Shown piece by piece: positions 17,140 through 25,910 of a stretch of DNA of 64,000 nucleotides. Made by a program: the position numbers and the translations under genes. Positions within the stretch are counted from its first letter, which is position 1, and every line of letters starts with the position of its first letter. The DNA comes from an uncultured Chromatiaceae bacterium (GTDB lineage: Bacteria > Pseudomonadota > Gammaproteobacteria > Enterobacterales > Alteromonadaceae): assembly GCA_937978655.1 (NCBI GenBank), contig CALJUX010000034.1, positions 1 through 64,000 on the forward strand. Reading direction: 5' to 3'. Under the pieces are notes generated by a model. The model made no database searches. It saw only the letters and a list, made by a program, of their open reading frames with translations, and was not told where the DNA came from.

Positions 17140-19023
17140 ATGGCAGAATGGGGTATCGACAAAGCACGATCTATTTATAACGTTGCAGTCTGGAGCGAAG
17201 GCTACTTTGACGTCAACGCCAATGGCGATCTCGTTGCTTATCCGGATCAGGATCACAGCAAGCCGGGCATTAGTTTCCCGGAACTGACAGCACGTTTTAA
17301 ACAAGAAGGTCTGACTTTACCTGTGCTGGTGCGGTTTACCGACATCCTGCAGCACCGGGTTGAAACCTTAATCAGCTCTTTTGCCAAAGCAAAATCTGAG
17401 CGGGAGTATCAGGGCGAATACACTGCTGTCTACCCTATCAAAGTGAACCAGCAGTATTCCGTGGTGAAAAAGCTGGTGCATTCCAGCAATAAAGTGGGTC
17501 TGGAAGCCGGTTCAAAACCTGAACTGATGGCGATCCTGGGCGTCACCGAAAAGCCACTGAAAATCGTTTGTAACGGTTATAAAGACAGTGAGTTCCTGCG
17601 CCTCGCGACCATCGGCCAGATGATGGGCCACACGGTGTACGTGGTGGTCGAGAAACTGACCGAATTAAAAACCCTGCTGCGCGAAATCGACAGCTTAGGC
17701 GCGGCGCCACTGATCGGCATCCGTATCAAGCTGAATTCAGTCGGTAAAGGCAAATGGCAAAACACCGGTGGCGAAAAAGGTAAATTTGGCTTAACTGCAA
17801 CCCAAGTGCTGCAAGCCATTGATATCTTAAAAGAAGCCGGCAAGCTGGACCTGTTACAGCTGGTGCATTTCCATATCGGTTCACAAATCGCCAATATCCG
17901 CGATATTCACAACGCCATCCGCGAATGTGCCCGGCATTATGCCGAACTGCGCACGCTGGGTGTGCCTATCACCACGGTCGACGTCGGTGGTGGTTTAGGC
18001 GTCGATTACGAAGGCTCGAACTCGCGTTCCGCCTGCTCGATGAACTACACCATGTATGAATATGCCCGTAACGTGGTGTTTGGCTTAAAAGAAGTTTGTG
18101 ACGAATACGACTTGCCACATCCGAATATCATCACCGAATCCGGCCGTGCCATGACCGCACACCACGCCGTACTGGTGACAGATGCGATCGACGTTGAACG
18201 CGCGCCGGGTCTGCGTTATCTGCCAGAGCCTTCAGAAGATTCACCACAAGTGGTGTGGGCGCTGTGGGATTCTTACCAGAACGTCACGCCACGCTCTGCC
18301 GTAGAAGCCTATCACGATGCGGTGCACTATTTTACCGATGCGCATGCGCAGTACGTGCATGGCCTGCTGACGTTAAAAGACTGGTCTTTGCTGGAGCAAA
18401 TCTACTTTGCCACCATCAATAAAGTGAAGGATATGCTGGACTTAAGTTCTCGTTCGCACCGGGAAATTCACGACGACCTGAACGAAAAGCTGGCCGACAA
18501 ACTGTTCGTCAACTTCTCGTTGTTCCAGTCAATGCCAGACGCCTGGGGTATCGACCAGCTGTTCCCGGTGATGCCGCTGGAACGGATGAATGAAGCGCTG
18601 GACCGCCGCGCTATTATTCAGGACATCACCTGTGACTCTGACGGCGCGCTGAAGAGCTATGCCGACGGTAACGGCATCGAAAGCAGCCTGCCGCTGCCGG
18701 AATATAAAGAAGACGAACAGTACCTGATTGGTATGTTTATGGTCGGCGCTTATCAGGAAATCCTTGGTGATTTACATAACCTGTTTGGCGACACCGATTC
18801 TGTCCACGTTGAGCTGAACCCGGATGGCACTTATCATCTGGGGAATGCCATCAAAGGTGATACCGTCGCGGACGTGTTGCGTTATGTAGCGTTTGATGCG
18901 GTGAAACTGATTAACTCCTATTCCAATCAGTTGGGTCGCAGCAGCCTCAGCGCTGAAGCGCAGCAAGCGATGCTGGATGAGCTGAAAGCCGGCGTCTACG
19001 GGTACACCTATTTCGAAGATTAA
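17140..19023 (+). CDS. speA: Biosynthetic arginine decarboxylase
   Basis: A 627-residue PLP enzyme (E. coli 658) of the alanine-racemase fold (group IV decarboxylases) making agmatine from arginine. The PLP lysine lies in the early segment YPIKVNQQYSVVKKL; other landmarks are LEAGSKPELMA, FHIGSQI, VDVGGGLGVDYEG and ITESGRAMTAHHA. The start ATG 17140 (MAEWGIDKARSIYNV, the conserved family opening) has AAGGG seven bases upstream. Divergent from speE. The ERIC-like element and a terminator follow it. Confidence 0.95.
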   Translation: MAEWGIDKARSIYNVAVWSEGYFDVNANGDLVAYPDQDHSKPGISFPELTARFKQEGLTLPVLVRFTDILQHRVETLISSFAKAKSEREYQGEYTAVYPIKVNQQYSVVKKLVHSSNKVGLEAGSKPELMAILGVTEKPLKIVCNGYKDSEFLRLATIGQMMGHTVYVVVEKLTELKTLLREIDSLGAAPLIGIRIKLNSVGKGKWQNTGGEKGKFGLTATQVLQAIDILKEAGKLDLLQLVHFHIGSQIANIRDIHNAIRECARHYAELRTLGVPITTVDVGGGLGVDYEGSNSRSACSMNYTMYEYARNVVFGLKEVCDEYDLPHPNIITESGRAMTAHHAVLVTDAIDVERAPGLRYLPEPSEDSPQVVWALWDSYQNVTPRSAVEAYHDAVHYFTDAHAQYVHGLLTLKDWSLLEQIYFATINKVKDMLDLSSRSHREIHDDLNEKLADKLFVNFSLFQSMPDAWGIDQLFPVMPLERMNEALDRRAIIQDITCDSDGALKSYADGNGIESSLPLPEYKEDEQYLIGMFMVGAYQEILGDLHNLFGDTDSVHVELNPDGTYHLGNAIKGDTVADVLRYVAFDAVKLINSYSNQLGRSSLSAEAQQAMLDELKAGVYGYTYFED

Positions 19024-19036
19024 GGTAGACTGTACA

Positions 19037-19063
19037 GGTCGGAGCAGTTCAATTGCTCCGACC
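19037..19063 (+). other. Perfect 10-bp hairpin just after speA
   Basis: GGTCGGAGCA (19037-19046) pairs exactly with TGCTCCGACC (19054-19063) around seven bases. There is no T-run, so it is at most a Rho-assisted terminator or a 3-prime stabiliser of speA mRNA. The ERIC-like element begins five bases later. Confidence 0.55.
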
Positions 19064-19067
19064 AACG

Positions 19068-19193
19068 TATATGCCCAATATCATTGCAGTTGCGGCAAGG
19101 CGGCAAGTGAACGAGGCACCAGGAGCATAGCGGTCTATGTGACTGGTGCGAGGAACGCAGCAAACGCCGCCACGACTGCAAGGATGAAGGGTA
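19068..19193. repeat. ERIC/IRU-like intergenic repeat (about 126 bp)
   Basis: The block aligns by eye over its full length with the enterobacterial ERIC consensus: it begins TATATGCCC, contains AAGGCGGCAAGTGAACGAG, ACCAGGAGCATA, TATGTGACTGGTGCGAG (compare the ERIC core AAGTGACTGGGGTGAGCG), AACGCAGCAAACGC and ends GACTGCAAGGATGAAGGGTA. Length agrees with the 127-bp ERIC unit and the sequence is partly palindromic (central CCAGGAG...GACTGG region). It sits in the transcribed gap between speA and the acyltransferase genes, the usual ERIC position. Only one copy was noticed in this window. Confidence 0.78.
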
Positions 19194-19225
19194 AAAAAGA
19201 GCAGGCCAGACTTGCTCTTTTTTTT
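19193..19225 (+). terminator. Rho-independent terminator after speA and the ERIC-like element
   Basis: AAAAAAGAGCA (19193-19203) pairs with TGCTCTTTTTT (19213-19223) around nine bases, and the T-run continues to 19225. It lies 27 bases before the ribosome binding site of the acyltransferase gene, so the latter must start within or after it or depend on read-through. Confidence 0.8.
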
Positions 19226-19261
19226 GCTTCCTATGACCGAAGTTTCACACGGAGAGAACTG

Positions 19262-20152
19262 ATGCTGCATTTCTTGCCTAAACCCCTGATTGGCTTGGTT
19301 TCTTTCTTGTTGTATATCGGCAATACCCTGCTCTGGGCTGTGCCTATTCTGTGCCTCGCTATGTTAAAGTTGCCACCGGTGCAACGCTGGCAAACCTGGA
19401 TGACCTGGCTATTAGACGCCTGTGCCAGCGCCTGGATCTCGATCAATAACTGCACCACGGCACTCTTTACCCGCATTCGCTGGGACGTCAAAGGCCTGGA
19501 AACCCTGAGTGTCAAAGACTGGTATCTGGTGGTCGCCAATCATCAGAGCTGGGTGGATATTCTGGTGCTGCAAAAGGTCTTTAACCGCAAAATCCCTTTC
19601 CTGAAGTTTTTCCTGAAAAAAGAACTGATTTATGTACCGGTGATTGGCCTGTGCTGGTGGGCACTGGATTTCCCTTTTATGAAACGCTACAGCGCCGCGT
19701 TTCTGGCCAGACATCCTGAATTAAAAGGCAAAGATGTTGAAACCACCCGCAAAGCCTGTGAAAAATTCCGTTATAAACCAGTGTCGGTGATGAATTTCCT
19801 TGAAGGCACCCGGTTTACACCGGAAAAACACGCCAAACAACAAGCGCCTTTTGCGCATCTGCTGAAGCCCAAGGCCGGCGGTATTTCTTTTGTACTGAAC
19901 GCCATGGGCGAACATCTGCACAAATTACTGGATGTGACCATTTATTACCCCAAAGGCTCGCCAAGTTTCTGGGATTACATCAGTGGTAAAGTGCATGATA
20001 TTAAAGTACGGGTGCGTGTGTTACCCATTGAGCCGTCGCTGATTGGTGATTACGAAGACGCGCAGTTCCGCCAGCAGTTCCAGCACTGGGTTAACCAGTT
20101 ATGGCAGGATAAAGACCGGCAAATCACCTTATTACAACAGGAGTCCCGCTGA
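19262..20152 (+). CDS. yihG: YihG-like lysophospholipid acyltransferase, first of a tandem pair
   Basis: A 296-residue membrane acyltransferase of the PlsC family (E. coli YihG 310). One or two N-terminal membrane segments (about 5-45) are followed by the NHxxxxD motif NHQSWVD, the block FLKFFLKKELIYVPVIG and the acyl-acceptor motif FLEGTRFTPEKH. It probably acylates lysophosphatidic acid or another lysophospholipid at the inner membrane. ATG 19262 has GGAG 7-8 bases upstream; a longer frame would start inside the ERIC-like repeat. The stop overlaps the next start (TGATG at 20150-20154). Confidence 0.88.
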   Translation: MLHFLPKPLIGLVSFLLYIGNTLLWAVPILCLAMLKLPPVQRWQTWMTWLLDACASAWISINNCTTALFTRIRWDVKGLETLSVKDWYLVVANHQSWVDILVLQKVFNRKIPFLKFFLKKELIYVPVIGLCWWALDFPFMKRYSAAFLARHPELKGKDVETTRKACEKFRYKPVSVMNFLEGTRFTPEKHAKQQAPFAHLLKPKAGGISFVLNAMGEHLHKLLDVTIYYPKGSPSFWDYISGKVHDIKVRVRVLPIEPSLIGDYEDAQFRQQFQHWVNQLWQDKDRQITLLQQESR

Positions 20153-21102
20153 TGCTGGCTTTTCTTCCCGCACCACTGATTTTGCTGTTGTCGCTGCCGC
20201 TGTTTACGCTGAACCTGACGGTCTGGGGCCTGATTGTTACCTTGTGCGGTATGGTGAAATTACTGCTGCCGCTGCCATCCGCCCGGCAACGGGTGTCCCG
20301 AATTGCGCATTGGGCCTACCGGCACTGGTCTTTGCATAACCGCCAACTGATTGAACTCTTTAACAAAGTGGAATGGCAGATTGAAGGCGAAGCGCGTTTG
20401 TCGCCACAACGCTGGTATTTACTGATCTCTAACCACAAAAGCTGGCTGGATATCCCGGTGCTGAGTCAGTTCGCACTGGACCGTATTCCGGAGCCTAAGT
20501 TCTTTTTAAAAGAAGAACTGAAGTGGGTGCCTTTTATCGGCTCGGCGTCCTGGGCGCTCGATATGCCGTTTATGAAGCGCTACAGCCAGGCGCAAATCCG
20601 CCACAATCCGGCGCTGCAGGGCAAAGATATCGAAACCACACGCCAGTCCTGTGAAAAATTCCGCGCACAACCGACCACTATTATCAATTTTGTTGAAGGC
20701 ACCCGTTTTACCGAAGCCAAACACCGCTTAAAAAACAGTCCGTTTCGCTTTTTGCTGCCGGCGAAGGCTGGCGGCATAGCCTTTACACTGGCCAGCATGG
20801 GGCCACTATTTGACGCCGTGCTGGATGTGACGCTGATTTACCCGGATAACCCACGTCATGTGCTGGTGGCAATGTTATTGGGCCGGTTAAAACGGGTGGT
20901 TATCCATGTGGATACTTTGCCGGTGCAAGGCCCGATCAACAGTCAAATCATTGGCGATTATTTTCAGGATGAAGAGTTCCGCCAACAGTTCCAGCTGTGG
21001 CTGAATCAGCGCTGGCAGCAAAAAGACCTGCGGATCGCCGCGTATCTGGCGGCACCGGACCCGGCACTAAAACCACGGCTCGACTGCACACCTTCGCTGT
21101 GA
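20152..21102 (+). CDS. YihG-like lysophospholipid acyltransferase, second of a tandem pair
   Basis: A 316-residue paralogue of the preceding gene with the same landmarks: N-terminal hydrophobic segment, NHKSWLD, FFLKEELKWVPFIGSASWALDMPFMKRYS in the same order, and NFVEGTRFTEAKH. The middle of the two proteins is very alike (KGKDxETTRxxCEKF in both), while the C-terminal thirds differ, so this is an old duplication. Its ATG shares one base with the upstream stop, so translation is coupled. The two products may differ in acyl-chain or acceptor preference. Confidence 0.86.
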   Translation: MLAFLPAPLILLLSLPLFTLNLTVWGLIVTLCGMVKLLLPLPSARQRVSRIAHWAYRHWSLHNRQLIELFNKVEWQIEGEARLSPQRWYLLISNHKSWLDIPVLSQFALDRIPEPKFFLKEELKWVPFIGSASWALDMPFMKRYSQAQIRHNPALQGKDIETTRQSCEKFRAQPTTIINFVEGTRFTEAKHRLKNSPFRFLLPAKAGGIAFTLASMGPLFDAVLDVTLIYPDNPRHVLVAMLLGRLKRVVIHVDTLPVQGPINSQIIGDYFQDEEFRQQFQLWLNQRWQQKDLRIAAYLAAPDPALKPRLDCTPSL

Positions 21103-21112
21103 CGCCGCGTCG

Positions 21113-22282
21113 TCAGTCGGGCCGCGTGGCCTGCAGCAGCAGATTACGGGGTGTCAGCGCCGGCGCACAGAACTCAGACAGCCGGACCTGATACCCCTGC
21201 TGTTGCAGCGACAACGCAAGATCAGCCACCAGCCACAGCTCCAGCGGCCGGCGAAACAAATGTTGGATCAGCTCCAGCCGGCGTTGCGCCAGCAGCGCCT
21301 GTTCTGCCCGCTGGTACAATGCCGGTACTGCGTCCGCCGCCGGCGGCGACAATTGATGTTCAGCGCCGGCAAAGGCAAGAAAATCAGCCAGATCGCCGCT
21401 AAACCAGTGTTTACCCACCGAGCGCAGTGGCTGATACGGCAAATTTTGCTGGCGACGCCACTGCCACCACAGCTGGCGCCAGAGCATTTCCGTTTGTGAC
21501 AAACGCGCCACCCGCTCCCCACCGGTACAGCTTTGTTGCACCGCCAGCCGCAGGTCGGCTTTACTCAGCTGTAGTGGGCTTTGCTGGCCAGGGGGCGACA
21601 GCGGCTGATACACCGCAGCCTGCTGCAAATGATAACAACAAGGCACCAGCGCCAGCGCCTGACAGCCCACAGCTGCAGCTTCCCGCGCGGCCACCCGGTG
21701 CAGGTCGCCACAGGCATGCAGCGCCAGCAGTTGTTGCTGCGGCTGCAGATAAGACGCCACCGGCTGGCGTAATACATCGATATGGACAAATTGCTGGCGC
21801 AGGCCAAGCTGCTGCGCTTTGTGCTGACCGGCGTCACACAGACTTTGCTGCCATTCGAGGCTGGTGACCGGCGCCTGATAGAGATAACTCATCACTTTGC
21901 CCAGATGACCTTTACCGGCGCACCATTCCAGCACTGGCCGGTCAGCGGCACCGACACTGGCAGCCAGCTGGCAAATTTGCTGCCATTTGCGGCCGGCAAT
22001 GTCGGTACTGAGCCAGAATGGCAGCGATAAATCGGCTTGTGGTTCACGCGGCAGCATTGGCAATGCCGCAAACAGATCCGGGAAAAATTCGGCGAAGTAT
22101 TGCTGCTGCAGCGCCGGGCTGGCATCGATGGCGACGCAGTCAGCCAGACTGACCTGCTGTAACAGTGCCGCCAGATCGGCTGGCAAGGCTCCGGGCCAGT
22201 CCGCCAACATCGGCTGCAACTGCCAGAGCGGCCGGTACTGCCACAACAGCGCGTCCAATTCGGCAAATAACCGGGCAAACAT
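21113..22282 (-). CDS. Class I SAM-dependent methyltransferase (Methyltransf_32-like)
   Basis: A 389-residue cytoplasmic protein with a methyltransferase core in the middle: VLEWCAGKGHLGKVMSYLY (about residues 117-135) is motif I for S-adenosylmethionine, LLALHACGDLHRVAAREA (about 186-203) and LALVPCCYHLQ (about 211-221) follow. The CAGKGHLG / HACGDL / PCCYH combination matches the PF13679 methyltransferase family, which also includes eukaryotic METTL25-like proteins. The substrate is unknown. It is convergent with the acyltransferase pair (11-base gap) and divergent from the response regulator. Confidence 0.8.
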   Translation of the reverse strand: MFARLFAELDALLWQYRPLWQLQPMLADWPGALPADLAALLQQVSLADCVAIDASPALQQQYFAEFFPDLFAALPMLPREPQADLSLPFWLSTDIAGRKWQQICQLAASVGAADRPVLEWCAGKGHLGKVMSYLYQAPVTSLEWQQSLCDAGQHKAQQLGLRQQFVHIDVLRQPVASYLQPQQQLLALHACGDLHRVAAREAAAVGCQALALVPCCYHLQQAAVYQPLSPPGQQSPLQLSKADLRLAVQQSCTGGERVARLSQTEMLWRQLWWQWRRQQNLPYQPLRSVGKHWFSGDLADFLAFAGAEHQLSPPAADAVPALYQRAEQALLAQRRLELIQHLFRRPLELWLVADLALSLQQQGYQVRLSEFCAPALTPRNLLLQATRPD

Positions 22283-22371
22283 CAGTCAGCCACCCGCTGT
22301 AACAGCACGGACTGGCAATGGCAGAAACCTTGTGACAGACTGAAGCGCACGGTCGCGCAGAAGGATGAATA

Positions 22372-22758
22372 ATGACAGAACTGAAAAAAATCATGCATGT
22401 GGAAGATGATCCCTCGATCCAGATGGTTGCCCGCGTGGCGCTGGAAGCCGTCGGGCATTTCGAAGTCTGTACCTGCAACGGTGGCGTACAGGCGCTGGAG
22501 CAATACCCGCAATTTCAGCCGCAATTGATCCTGCTCGATGTGATGATGCCAGGCATGGACGGCCCCAGCACCTTAAAACAACTGCAGCAGCAGTTCGACT
22601 TAAGCAAGGTGCCGGTGGTGTTTATGACCGCAAAAGTCCAGTCCAGCGAAATCGAATCTTACAAAGCGCTTGGCGCCAGTGACGTGGTGGTGAAACCCTT
22701 CGATCCCATGACTTTGTCGGAACAAATCCGCCAAATCTGGCAACGTCAGCAGCGCTGA
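22372..22758 (+). CDS. Single-domain response regulator (CheY-like receiver)
   Basis: A 128-residue receiver domain with no output domain. Acidic pocket Glu11-Asp12-Asp13, phosphoacceptor Asp56 in LILLDVMMPGMDG, Thr86 (FMTAK) and Lys108 (VVKPF) are all present, so it should be phosphorylatable. Its partner kinase is not adjacent. Proteins of this shape often act in phosphorelays. It is convergent with the FHA gene, with only five bases between stop codons. Confidence 0.88.
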   Translation: MTELKKIMHVEDDPSIQMVARVALEAVGHFEVCTCNGGVQALEQYPQFQPQLILLDVMMPGMDGPSTLKQLQQQFDLSKVPVVFMTAKVQSSEIESYKALGASDVVVKPFDPMTLSEQIRQIWQRQQR

Positions 22759-22763
22759 TCACA

Positions 22764-23741
22764 TTATCGCTGTAAAGGTTCCTCGCGGGCTTCATCTGCC
22801 TGGCGGAACAATTCGTCGCTGTCTTTGGAAAACTCCTCGCTGCTGACCGGCTTATTCAGATAAAACGTCAGCGGCATCAGGCTGTTATCAAATTGCGGCT
22901 GCAAATTATTCTGGTTTTCAAACAACAAGGATACCGCCACGCCCTGCAAACTCAGCAACAAACCCAGCCCGCTGGCCAACGCGACTTTTTTCAACACTGA
23001 AATTTGCAGCGCCAGATAAAAGTTCGCCGTCAACAACAGGATCACCAGGGCGGTCTGACCGATATCCCCCAGCCACACGACCGCAGCCGCGCCATTGAGG
23101 CTGAAATTTAACACCGTCATCAATGCCTGCCAGCATTCCATCAGCGCCACTGCGGCAAATGTCAGCCCAAGCTGCGGCAGAAAGCGGGCTTCATGCTGAT
23201 TGATTTTGGCCCAAATCGCCAACAGCGCTGGCCACAGCGATAAACCTAACATCAACAATGGCAGGTTCAGCAGGTTGCGCGACCAGCGGTTCTGGTTTTG
23301 TTCCGGTGCTGCCAGCCACAGACTGAACAGTTCTTCAGCCAGCAGAAACAGCACCAGCAGGACAATCAGCGCCGGATGGCCAAAACGGCGCAGCCGCTGC
23401 TCAATATTGTTATAAGGCAACGCCGCCGGCACCGGGTGATGCTCATCGTAAATGCGCAGCGCCTGCTCGCCGAGCCAGCATAACTGACCGCTTTGTAACC
23501 CGGTGGCCTGGGTCAGCGGTTGCAACGGCTCGACAAAACTGCCATTGAGCGACGCCAGATCTACCAGCTGCCAGCGCCCGTCTCCGCCCAGCACCAGCTC
23601 GGCGTGATGCGGACTGACGTGTTTATCGTACAGAATTAAATCATTGTTATAGGCCCGGCCCAGTGCAATACGGGGCTGGGTAAAGCGATGCCGTTCAATC
23701 ACTTTGTGCTGCTTGTTCAGCACTTCAATAATTACTGCCAT
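22764..23741 (-). CDS. FHA-domain membrane protein
   Basis: A 325-residue protein with an N-terminal cytoplasmic forkhead-associated domain (about 1-95) that binds phosphothreonine peptides: Gly28-Arg29, Ser43-x-x-His46 and Asn66-Gly67 are the expected binding residues. A linker leads to about five hydrophobic helices (about 122-270) and a charged C-terminal tail with KDSDELFRQADEAREE. Its start overlaps the end of the serine-protease gene by 10 bases, so the two form an operon and the FHA protein may sense or anchor something connected with that protease. No Ser/Thr kinase lies next to it. Confidence 0.82.
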   Translation of the reverse strand: MAVIIEVLNKQHKVIERHRFTQPRIALGRAYNNDLILYDKHVSPHHAELVLGGDGRWQLVDLASLNGSFVEPLQPLTQATGLQSGQLCWLGEQALRIYDEHHPVPAALPYNNIEQRLRRFGHPALIVLLVLFLLAEELFSLWLAAPEQNQNRWSRNLLNLPLLMLGLSLWPALLAIWAKINQHEARFLPQLGLTFAAVALMECWQALMTVLNFSLNGAAAVVWLGDIGQTALVILLLTANFYLALQISVLKKVALASGLGLLLSLQGVAVSLLFENQNNLQPQFDNSLMPLTFYLNKPVSSEEFSKDSDELFRQADEAREEPLQR

Positions 23742-24997
23742 GACACAGCTCCGCTGAATTTCTGACTAAAAGCACGGGCGGTGTCCTGACTTACGCCGGA
23801 GAGCGTGTAATGGCTGATCAGGCCCTGTTGCTGATGATCCAGCGATGCCGCCAGATACAAAACGTCATACAGGCCCGCGTACGCCCGGTAAGCGCGCACA
23901 CAATAAATCATTTTGGCATGCTGACCCGTTGGTTGCTGCACCACCTGGTGCTGACACTCAAAGGCGGTGACGTCTTCTTTTAGCGCCTGATTGTCGGCAT
24001 TGGCGCGGGCAATATTCTGTTCATACAACGAGAAAAACTGCAGCGGATGTAAGTCCTTGCCTTCCAGCCATTCGAACTGCATCTCAACACGACCGGAGGT
24101 AAAATGCTGCGACAGGAAAATTTCTTCACTCTGGCTGCAGAACGCCGTAACTTTTTTTATCGCGTCTTTGTCTTTATCAACGTTCGACTCGCCCCAGCAC
24201 CGCACAAAATCCACCACCTCATCCGGTACTTTGCCGATGCCAAAATCCTTCAGTTTCCAGTCGGCCTTCAGCATTTCACTGTACATCGCCTGCTGACTGG
24301 CCAGCAGCTGACGTTCGATGTCGGCGCGCAAATCTTTGCTCTGGCCTTCCTGCTGATAGCGCAAAAGCAGCTGCTGCAATGCATCCGCCGGGACCAGAAA
24401 TCCCAGCTGGTTGCCGGCAGAGGCCACATTGACGCCTACGACCTGGCCGTTAACATCCACCGCCGGCCCGCCGCTCATGCCGGAATTCACTGAACCGGTA
24501 AAATGGATGCGCGGGTAAAAACTGTATTTTTGCATGCCATTGTAGGTGCCGGGCACCAGGATCATGCCGAGGTCATGCGGATTGCCCAGCGAATAAATCG
24601 TCGCGCCTTGTACCGGCTTGGTCAGCTGGATCTGAAATGGATGAGGTGCGCGGTACTCGGTGCTGATCAGCGCCAGGTCGTTGATCACATCCACTGCCAG
24701 CACCTGCAATGCGCCTTTCTGCTGGCCGGAATTGAGATATTCCAGCTGATATTTTTCCGGCGCCAGCACCGCTTCCGACACCACGTGATAGTTAGTCACC
24801 ACCAGTGCCGGGTTTTCCAGCACAAAACCAGTGCCGATGGCGGCCTTAGCGCCAGATGCACGCTCCAGCACCCGAACCTGTAACAATGCAGGTTCAAACC
24901 GGGCAAAAAGTTGTTCTGCCGAATCCGCCCGGCCCTGGGCACTGTAAAGCAATAACAGCACTGATAACAAAGCGCAGTAAAATGTCTGCAAGCGCAT
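23732..24997 (-). CDS. Secreted trypsin-like serine protease (S1C/HtrA-like)
   Basis: A 421-residue exported protease. Signal peptide (1-23, ending GRA), then a trypsin fold with the triad His71 (TNYHVV), Asp107 (NDLALI) and Ser175 (NSGMSGGP). No clear PDZ domain follows; the C-terminal 200 residues are helical, charged and carry several Cys residues, so it differs from DegP/DegS. ATG 24997 has AAGGA seven bases upstream and begins the signal peptide; the frame extends to 25117 without features. It overlaps the FHA-membrane-protein start by 10 bases. Likely periplasmic or membrane-associated; the target is unknown. Confidence 0.84.
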   Translation of the reverse strand: MRLQTFYCALLSVLLLLYSAQGRADSAEQLFARFEPALLQVRVLERASGAKAAIGTGFVLENPALVVTNYHVVSEAVLAPEKYQLEYLNSGQQKGALQVLAVDVINDLALISTEYRAPHPFQIQLTKPVQGATIYSLGNPHDLGMILVPGTYNGMQKYSFYPRIHFTGSVNSGMSGGPAVDVNGQVVGVNVASAGNQLGFLVPADALQQLLLRYQQEGQSKDLRADIERQLLASQQAMYSEMLKADWKLKDFGIGKVPDEVVDFVRCWGESNVDKDKDAIKKVTAFCSQSEEIFLSQHFTSGRVEMQFEWLEGKDLHPLQFFSLYEQNIARANADNQALKEDVTAFECQHQVVQQPTGQHAKMIYCVRAYRAYAGLYDVLYLAASLDHQQQGLISHYTLSGVSQDTARAFSQKFSGAVSWQ

Positions 24998-25064
24998 TGA
25001 ATTTCCTTGTGATTTCACCCGCCGTCGGGCGGGTGTCAGCTGACCATATTTCAGACGCAGTAAG

Positions 25065-25910
25065 TTAATACAACAAACTATAGAGTTTACGCCGGTACTC
25101 ACCTGCCAGTGCGTCACCTTTTGGTAACACTGCCAGCATATCTAACATTAGCTTCTTACTGTCACCAAAGTTCAAGTCCTGCTGCAGAATGCTGAATAAT
25201 AACGCCAGAGCGTCGGAAAAACGCTGCACCTGCTGATATTGCACAGCCAGTTGTTGCTTCAGCTGCAAATTGGTTGGGTCCGCTGCCAGCTGTTGCTCCA
25301 GCGCCCGCACTTCCGGGCTGTCGGCGGCCTGTTGGGCCAGTTCAATCAAGGCTTTGACCTGATGATACAGCCCATCCTGATCGGCCAGAAGTACCGGGGC
25401 TATCAACTCTTGTGCCTGCGCCGTCTGACCCAGCGACGCCGCGCAATAGGCCAGCTGCAGCCGCGCATCGGTGCGCTGCGGTGCCAGCTGATGGGCATTT
25501 TTCAGCAACGGATAGGCTTCCTGCCATTGCTGCGCTTCTAACAACGGCAACGCCTGTTGCAACAATAAATCTTCCGCTTTGGGCAGATAGGGTTCCAGCC
25601 GGCTGCGGATCTGTGCTTCGGTTTCCACTGCAGCGAAACCGTCCACCGGCTGCCCGTTGCGGATAAACAACACGGTCGGCAGCGAGCGCACGCCAAACTG
25701 CATGGCCAGTTGCTGCTCGGTATCGCAGTTGACCCTGGCGAGCACCAGATGCTGAGGATAATCACCCGCAATCTTTTCCAGCACCAACAGTAACTGCTGA
25801 CAAGGCTCGTGCTGCTCAACCCAGAAATCGAAGATCACCAGCTTTTGCTGCGACAGCTCCAGCAATTCCCGCACATTATCAAAACTGACATCAATCTGAT
25901 TGCTTAACAC
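25065..25910 (-). CDS. cnoX: Thioredoxin-fold co-chaperone CnoX (YbbN) with TPRs
   Basis: A 281-residue protein matching E. coli CnoX/YbbN (284): an N-terminal thioredoxin domain (about 1-108) and a C-terminal TPR-like region. The redox site is HEPC (34-37): one Cys only, as in E. coli SQHC, so it is not a classical disulfide reductase but a holdase that passes substrates to GroEL or DnaK. SLPTVLFIRNGQPVDGF is the conserved cis-Pro segment. The start is GTG 25910 by my choice, giving the family length; the frame runs to 26129 through sequence that does not look coding. It precedes the protease-FHA genes on the same strand, 67 bases away. Confidence 0.85.
   Translation of the reverse strand: MLSNQIDVSFDNVRELLELSQQKLVIFDFWVEQHEPCQQLLLVLEKIAGDYPQHLVLARVNCDTEQQLAMQFGVRSLPTVLFIRNGQPVDGFAAVETEAQIRSRLEPYLPKAEDLLLQQALPLLEAQQWQEAYPLLKNAHQLAPQRTDARLQLAYCAASLGQTAQAQELIAPVLLADQDGLYHQVKALIELAQQAADSPEVRALEQQLAADPTNLQLKQQLAVQYQQVQRFSDALALLFSILQQDLNFGDSKKLMLDMLAVLPKGDALAGEYRRKLYSLLY

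Noticed and set aside
19139..19261. N-terminal extension of the first acyltransferase from an ATG at 19139
   Set aside because: It would lie in the ERIC-like repeat and across the terminator at 19193-19225; ATG 19262 has a proper ribosome binding site.
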